From contig CAJUJJ010000001.1 in NCBI GenBank assembly GCA_910586765.1, positions 124,001 to 188,000 of the forward strand: a DNA stretch of 64,000 bases, written 5' to 3'. Both the position numbers and the translations under genes were made by a program. Source of the DNA: an uncultured Clostridia bacterium. GTDB taxonomy: Bacteria; Bacillota; Clostridia; Lachnospirales; Anaerotignaceae. The notes beneath the pieces were generated by a model that was not told where the DNA came from, ran no database searches, and saw only the letters and a list, made by a program, of their open reading frames with translations. Positions 59,126 through 64,000 of this stretch are shown here, in pieces (position 1 is the first letter of the stretch; each line of letters starts with the position of its first letter).

Positions 59126-62100
59126 TTATACATATGCCTTATCTTCAAAATTAACAGAAATCATTTTTGATACACCTTTTTCCTGCATTGTCACACCATA
59201 CATTACATCTGCTGCTTCCATAGTACCTTTTCTATGTGTAATGACTATAAACTGTGTATCTTTTGAAAATTTCTTCAAATAATCTGCATATCTTTTTACA
59301 TTTGCATCATCTAAAGCTGCCTCTATTTCATCTAATATACAAAAAGGAGAAGGTTTCATTTTTAGTATAGAAAACAATATTGCAATAGCTGTCAATGCCC
59401 TTTCTCCGCCTGACAACAAAAGCATATTTTGAAGGCTTTTTCCTGGCGGTTGAGCAATAATTTCTATAGAAGACTCTAACACTTTTGTTTCATCACTCAA
59501 TTTTAAATAGGCTTTTCCTCCTCCAAACATTTCACGGAATACTTCTCCAAAATTTTTGGAGATAACATCAAACTGTTCTCTAAATCTATTTTCCATCATT
59601 TGGGACAAATCCGAAATAAGCAAATGTAATTTTTGTTCTGCCTCTAATATATCTGTTCTTTGTGTAGTTAAAAAGCTATAACGCTGTTTTACTTCTTTAT
59701 AATTTTCAATCGCTTCTACATTGACAGCTCCTAACTCTTTTATTTGACTTTTCCATTGCTTTACATCAGATTTTAATTTCTGATAAGAAGTTATTTGTAC
59801 TTTTGTATCATACTGTTGTTTTACCATTTGATATGTCATTTCATATTCTTCCCATATTTCATCAAAAAGCCTTTGTTTTTCTTCTTCTATTTTCTGTTGC
59901 TTTGTTTCTATACGAAATATTTCATTATTTAATAAAGAAATGGTTTCTGTCATTTCTTTTTGCTGTTGTTCCAATATTACAATTTCTTGCTTTTTTTGTT
60001 CTCTATTTTCTGTTAATGTTGTAAAAATAGACTGTTGGCTTTGTTCCTGTTGTTTATAATAAACATTTTTTTGTTCTAACTCTTTTTGCTCTAACTCTTT
60101 TTGTTTGCTTAATTCTTGTAAAGAAGTAATTTCTTGTTGTATTTGTTCTTGTTGTTTTTCTAATGTTACATTTTGTTGTTTTAAGCGTTGTATATTGTCT
60201 TTTACTGCTTTTTTGTTTTGTTCTTCTGCCGAAATATTTACTTTCAGTTCCGTTATTACACTTAAAATATTTTCTCTATGTTGCTTTTCTTCTGTCATAC
60301 TATATTGAAATGCAGAAAGCCTTTCATTAATATCATTCATTTTTTGCTCTGCCTGTTCTACTATTTGTTTAAATTCAGTCATTTCTTTTTCAGCAAATTC
60401 ACACTGTTCTGCTATTTGTTTTTGTTCTAAATCATACAATTTTTGTTTTTGCTGTCTTTCTAACAACAAATTTTCTGTATTTTGTTTATCTTCTTCATTT
60501 TTTTGTAATGATAACTGTATTTCTTGTTTTTTCATCTGTTTTTGCATAGAAAGCTGATGATTTTGTTCTAGCTGCTTCTCTAACATTTCTAACTGCTTTT
60601 GACAATTTTGCAAAAGTATTTGCTCTTGTTCTATATCTTTTGACAAATCATTAATTTCTCTGCTTCTGCTAAAAACACTTGTTGTTTTTTTTGCCACACT
60701 TCCGCCTGTCATAGCACCACCTATATTAAATAAATCTCCTTCTAATGTTACCATACGATATTGATTATGATACTTTTTAGACAATAAAACAGCCATATCA
60801 ATATTTTCTACAATAATTGTTCTACCTAAAAGAGATTGTATTACAGTATCATAAACAGCATCATATTCCACCAAATCACTTGCTACACCTAATACGCCAT
60901 TTTCTGATAATATTTCCTCTTTTATCAATTTTCTACCTTTTATAGAAGTAATAGGCAAAAATGTAGCACGTCCTAAATGATACTGCTTTAAATATTGTAT
61001 TGCCTCTTTAGCATCATATTCTGTTTTAGTAATGATATTTTGCAGATTACCTCCTAATGCAATTTCAATGGCTGCTTCATATTTTTCAGCCACATGAAGC
61101 AATTCTCCTACTACACCACAAATCCCTTGCCATTTTTCATTTCCAGAGGATTTCAAATGCAATATACTTTTTACACTTTTATAATATCCTTCATGTTCTT
61201 TTTCCATTTCAGAAAGAACAGAAAAACGAGAGCGTTTTTGTGTTAATTGTTGCTCTCTTTTTTTCTGTTCTTTAGAAATATTTTCTTTATCAACATACAT
61301 TTTTTTTATGTCTTGTTGTAACTGTAAAAGTGTTTGGTCTATTTCTTTTTGTTGTTTTTCAAAATCTTGCTTTTGTTTTAAAAGTACTCCATTATGTATT
61401 TGCTGTGTATGAATTTGGTCTTTTAAATATTCTTTTTCTGAAAAAAGTTGTTTTTTCCTTTGCTCAAATTGTTCTAATAAAGACTGTCTTTGGCTCATAT
61501 CGCCTTTGGCTTCTGTGCTAATGCGTATTTGTTCCACCATTTCACTTTTATAGTTTTCTACATTTTTCTCATTTTCAGAAAGATTACTGTTTAATTCTTC
61601 AAAAATTTTTTCTTGTTGTTGTAACTTTTCTTTTGCACTTTTTGTTGTCATATCAATCGCTGTTATTTTTGTCAAAAGTAATTTTTCTTCTTGTTGATTT
61701 TGCTGTTGCTGTTTTTGGTGAGATATATTTTCTTTTTCTAAGCGTTGTATATTTTGAAAAAAATGTTGTATTTGTTCTTTTGCTAAACGAATATCACTTT
61801 CTGTTTTTTCTTGCTGAGAACGAAAAGAAATAATTTCTTGCTGTGTTTTTTGTATTTCATTTTTTAATTGTTCTGACTGCTGTTGTATGCTTTGTTGTTG
61901 TTGAGCTTTTTGTTCATTTTCTTTTAACAAATTTTGTTTATTTTCTAATGCAATCTCTTTGTTGTTTTGTTGCTTTGTATATTCTTTTTCCATATTATCT
62001 ACATCAGTACAAAACATAGTCAAACTTGCATATTTTATTTTTTCTTTTAAATCTAAATATATTTTTGCTTTATTAGACTGTTTTTCTAAACCGTCTATTT

Positions 62101-62701
62101 GTCCCTCTAATTCTGCAATAATGTCTTCTACTCTTGTCAAATTTTGCTGTTCTTTTTCTAATTTTATAATCGCTTCATTTTTACGCACTTTATATTTTAC
62201 AATGCCTGCTGCTTCTTCAAATATACGTCTTCTGTCATCTGCTTTTGCACTTAATAATTCATCTATACGCCCCTGCCCTACTATAGAATAGCCTTCTCGT
62301 CCTACTCCTGTATCCATAAACAATTCATGAATATCTTTTAATCGGCAGTTTGTACCATTGATTTGATATTCACTTTCTCCAGAGCGATATACTCTACGTG
62401 TTACAGTTACCTCTGTATAATCAATGGGCATTTTCTGGTCTTGATTATCTATGGTGATAGCAACTTCTGCAAAACCTAGAGCTTTTCTTGTTTCTGTACC
62501 AGCAAATATAACATCTTCCATTTTATCGCCACGAAGGGACTTTGCTTTTTGTTCTCCCAATACCCATCTTACCGCATCAGAAACATTACTTTTTCCACTT
62601 CCATTTGGCCCTACTACCGCTGTAATACCTTTATTAAACTCTAATTTTACCTTATCAGAAAAAGATTTAAAACCATGTACACTTAATTGTTTTAAATACA
62701 T
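59126..62701 (-). CDS. smc: Chromosome partition protein Smc
   Basis: Condensin subunit that loops DNA with ScpA/ScpB. 1191 residues: Walker A GPNGSGKS (31-38), long coiled coil, hinge (about 510-660, GVVGELLHV, ALGGNLQNI), second coiled coil, and C-terminal signature LLSGGERALTA with Walker B FCILDEIEAALDDANV. The coiled coils are markedly Gln-rich (AQQQQSIQQQSEQ, KQQQQNQQ). AAAGAGGTG before ATG. scpAB are not in the window. Confidence 0.97.
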   Translation of the reverse strand: MYLKQLSVHGFKSFSDKVKLEFNKGITAVVGPNGSGKSNVSDAVRWVLGEQKAKSLRGDKMEDVIFAGTETRKALGFAEVAITIDNQDQKMPIDYTEVTVTRRVYRSGESEYQINGTNCRLKDIHELFMDTGVGREGYSIVGQGRIDELLSAKADDRRRIFEEAAGIVKYKVRKNEAIIKLEKEQQNLTRVEDIIAELEGQIDGLEKQSNKAKIYLDLKEKIKYASLTMFCTDVDNMEKEYTKQQNNKEIALENKQNLLKENEQKAQQQQSIQQQSEQLKNEIQKTQQEIISFRSQQEKTESDIRLAKEQIQHFFQNIQRLEKENISHQKQQQQNQQEEKLLLTKITAIDMTTKSAKEKLQQQEKIFEELNSNLSENEKNVENYKSEMVEQIRISTEAKGDMSQRQSLLEQFEQRKKQLFSEKEYLKDQIHTQQIHNGVLLKQKQDFEKQQKEIDQTLLQLQQDIKKMYVDKENISKEQKKREQQLTQKRSRFSVLSEMEKEHEGYYKSVKSILHLKSSGNEKWQGICGVVGELLHVAEKYEAAIEIALGGNLQNIITKTEYDAKEAIQYLKQYHLGRATFLPITSIKGRKLIKEEILSENGVLGVASDLVEYDAVYDTVIQSLLGRTIIVENIDMAVLLSKKYHNQYRMVTLEGDLFNIGGAMTGGSVAKKTTSVFSRSREINDLSKDIEQEQILLQNCQKQLEMLEKQLEQNHQLSMQKQMKKQEIQLSLQKNEEDKQNTENLLLERQQKQKLYDLEQKQIAEQCEFAEKEMTEFKQIVEQAEQKMNDINERLSAFQYSMTEEKQHRENILSVITELKVNISAEEQNKKAVKDNIQRLKQQNVTLEKQQEQIQQEITSLQELSKQKELEQKELEQKNVYYKQQEQSQQSIFTTLTENREQKKQEIVILEQQQKEMTETISLLNNEIFRIETKQQKIEEEKQRLFDEIWEEYEMTYQMVKQQYDTKVQITSYQKLKSDVKQWKSQIKELGAVNVEAIENYKEVKQRYSFLTTQRTDILEAEQKLHLLISDLSQMMENRFREQFDVISKNFGEVFREMFGGGKAYLKLSDETKVLESSIEIIAQPPGKSLQNMLLLSGGERALTAIAILFSILKMKPSPFCILDEIEAALDDANVKRYADYLKKFSKDTQFIVITHRKGTMEAADVMYGVTMQEKGVSKMISVNFEDKAYV

Positions 62702-62727
62702 TGATACACCTCTTTGATATAAAATAA

Positions 62728-63999
62728 TTATGTCAATATTCTACCGCCTACAATAGTACATATTACTTTACCTTTTACCCTTTTGCCTGCAAAAGGAGAA
62801 AATTTTGCTTTTGAAACGAATTTTTCAGGCTGTATTGTATAGCTCTCCTCTAAATCTACTACTACTAAATCGCCGTCCATACCTTCTGCAATTTTTCCTT
62901 TTTTATCCAGTCCTAATATTTCAGCGGGCTTTGTAGAAAGCAATTCTACTAATTTACTCAATGGCACTTTTTGCTGTACTACCAATTTACTATAACTTAA
63001 TGCAAATGCTGTTTCAAAAGCAGAAATACCATAATCTGCATTGTCAAATTCTTTATTTTTATCTGTTAATTTTGTAGGACTATGTCCTGATGTAATAACA
63101 TCAATCGTTCCATCTAATATTCCCTCAATAATTGCTTTTACATCTTCTTTTGTTCTTAATGGTGGTTTTACTTTTGCTAATGTATTATAATTTTCGACTG
63201 CTTCTTCTGTCAATAAAAAATAATGAGGACTTGTTTCACAAGTAATACACGTTCCTCTTTTTTTTGCCTCTCTAATTAACTGCACAGAGCCCTTTGTTGT
63301 AACATTTGAGATATGTAATTTTGCTCCCATACCTTCTGCTAATATAATATTTCTTGTTACAATTACTTCTTCTGCTTCTTTTGGTATACCCAAAAGCCCC
63401 AAACTAGAAGACATATATCCCTCATTCATAACACCTTTTCCTGCAAGATTTTTGTCTTCACAGTGTGTTAATACAGGCATATCAAACATTTTAGAATAAC
63501 GAAATACATTTGCCAAAAAAGAAGCATTCATAATAGAACGCCCGCCATCAGCAATTCCTACAATACCTGCTTCGTGCATTTCTCCAATTTCTGACATATG
63601 TTCTCCCAAACACCCCACTGACATACTGCCATAAGGGAATATATTTACAAGAGAATATTCTTTACTTTTTGAAACAATATATTCTACTACTGTTTTATTA
63701 TCTATTGCAGGATTTGTATTTGGTTCACAAGTAATACTTGTAAAACCACCTTTTGCTGCACTACAAGATGCTGTTTCAATATCTTCTATATATTCATATC
63801 CAGGGTCACAAACACTACAGTGCATATCAATAAATCCTGGCAATATATATTTTCCCTCAGCATCCAATATTTCTGCTCCATTTTCTTCTAAATTTTCACC
63901 AATTTTACGTATTACACCATCTTCCATATAAATATCAAGGCGTTTATGATGATTAAAATCTTTTCCTATAATACGACCATTTTTTACAATACTTTTCAT
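62728..63999 (-). CDS. Dihydroorotase-like protein lacking metal ligands
   Basis: 423 residues, aligning along its length with class I dihydroorotase (PyrC): GFIDMHCSVCDPG, EPNTNPAIDNKTVVEYI, GIADGGRSI, LTHCED (His 179), LHISNVTTKGSV (His 229), SPHYFLL, DVITSGHSPTKL. The HxHxR motif is HCSVC (second His to Ser 62, Arg to Cys 64), and the catalytic Asp of TDHAPH is Gly 305 in SGHSPT. At least two zinc ligands and a substrate Arg are gone, so it is probably not an active dihydroorotase. Inactive homologues (PyrC') serve as structural partners of aspartate carbamoyltransferase in some bacteria. The ATG is the last codon of the window, so its leader is not seen. Confidence 0.85.
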   Translation of the reverse strand: MKSIVKNGRIIGKDFNHHKRLDIYMEDGVIRKIGENLEENGAEILDAEGKYILPGFIDMHCSVCDPGYEYIEDIETASCSAAKGGFTSITCEPNTNPAIDNKTVVEYIVSKSKEYSLVNIFPYGSMSVGCLGEHMSEIGEMHEAGIVGIADGGRSIMNASFLANVFRYSKMFDMPVLTHCEDKNLAGKGVMNEGYMSSSLGLLGIPKEAEEVIVTRNIILAEGMGAKLHISNVTTKGSVQLIREAKKRGTCITCETSPHYFLLTEEAVENYNTLAKVKPPLRTKEDVKAIIEGILDGTIDVITSGHSPTKLTDKNKEFDNADYGISAFETAFALSYSKLVVQQKVPLSKLVELLSTKPAEILGLDKKGKIAEGMDGDLVVVDLEESYTIQPEKFVSKAKFSPFAGKRVKGKVICTIVGGRILT

Positions 64000-64000
64000 T

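Noticed and set aside
1..64000. CRISPR array, tRNA or rRNA genes, insertion sequences, prophage
   Set aside because: No spaced direct repeats, cloverleaf-like sequences, rRNA blocks, transposase or phage proteins were seen on either strand.

Overview
This AT-rich window (roughly 30% G+C by eye) reads as chromosomal core from a low-G+C, endospore-forming Clostridia member, most like the Lachnospirales. Sporulation genes (spo0A, spoIVB, ylbJ), Gram-positive housekeeping orders (plsX-acpP-rnc, def-fmt, prkC-stp-rlmN-rsmB, gmk-remA-yicC, ylxM-ffh-rpsP-khpA), purine-rich ribosome binding sites and several proteins of clostridial type support this. Species cannot be fixed from the sequence. I saw no rRNA, tRNA, CRISPR array, insertion sequence or prophage.

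Layout. 1-7.4 kb: start of an unknown gene, an SSB-like protein, two orphans and a uvrB-uvrA repair operon. 7.4-12.9 kb: rnc, acpP, plsX, rpmF (59 codons), a DUF177 protein, then ackA and pta. 12.9-20.5 kb: a minimal CheA-like kinase, tmcAL and ylbJ on the + strand, then a coiled-coil protein, coaD, rsmD and recG on the - strand. 20.6-31.1 kb: fakA-asp23, rpmB (+), a 54-residue membrane protein, then thiN, rpe, rsgA, prkC, stp, rlmN, rsmB. 31.3-38.5 kb: a YugP-type protease, fmt, def, a Cys-rich orphan, priA, rpoZ, gmk, remA, yicC. 38.8-47.5 kb: rqcH, an exported orphan, spo0A, an MTA/SAH-deaminase-like gene, a chemoreceptor, spoIVB, a PspC protein. 47.5-52.4 kb: radC, a DUF402 protein, trmD, rimM, khpA, rpsP, ffh, ylxM. 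52.5-57.7 kb: accessory block with one + strand orphan and a four-gene - strand operon of unknown function behind a sigma-D-like promoter. 57.7-64 kb: ftsY, smc and a dihydroorotase-like gene lacking key metal ligands.

Most genes serve translation (ribosomal proteins, rRNA/tRNA modification, SRP, formylation and deformylation, RqcH), DNA repair and chromosome upkeep (UvrAB, RecG, PriA, RadC, Smc), lipid and acetate metabolism, and signalling (PrkC/Stp, CheA-like, chemoreceptor, Spo0A). Many start codons were moved inward from the longest open frame because a clear ribosome binding site lies inside it.

The strongest candidate for something undescribed is the 53.1-57.7 kb operon: four proteins without Sec signals, two of them sharing a motif, inserted in the SRP/smc region and apparently under flagellar-type sigma control. 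Other points of interest are the rimM leader RNA, the pseudo-dihydroorotase, the minimal CheA, the altered Spo0A receiver site and a terminator abutting the recG ribosome binding site.
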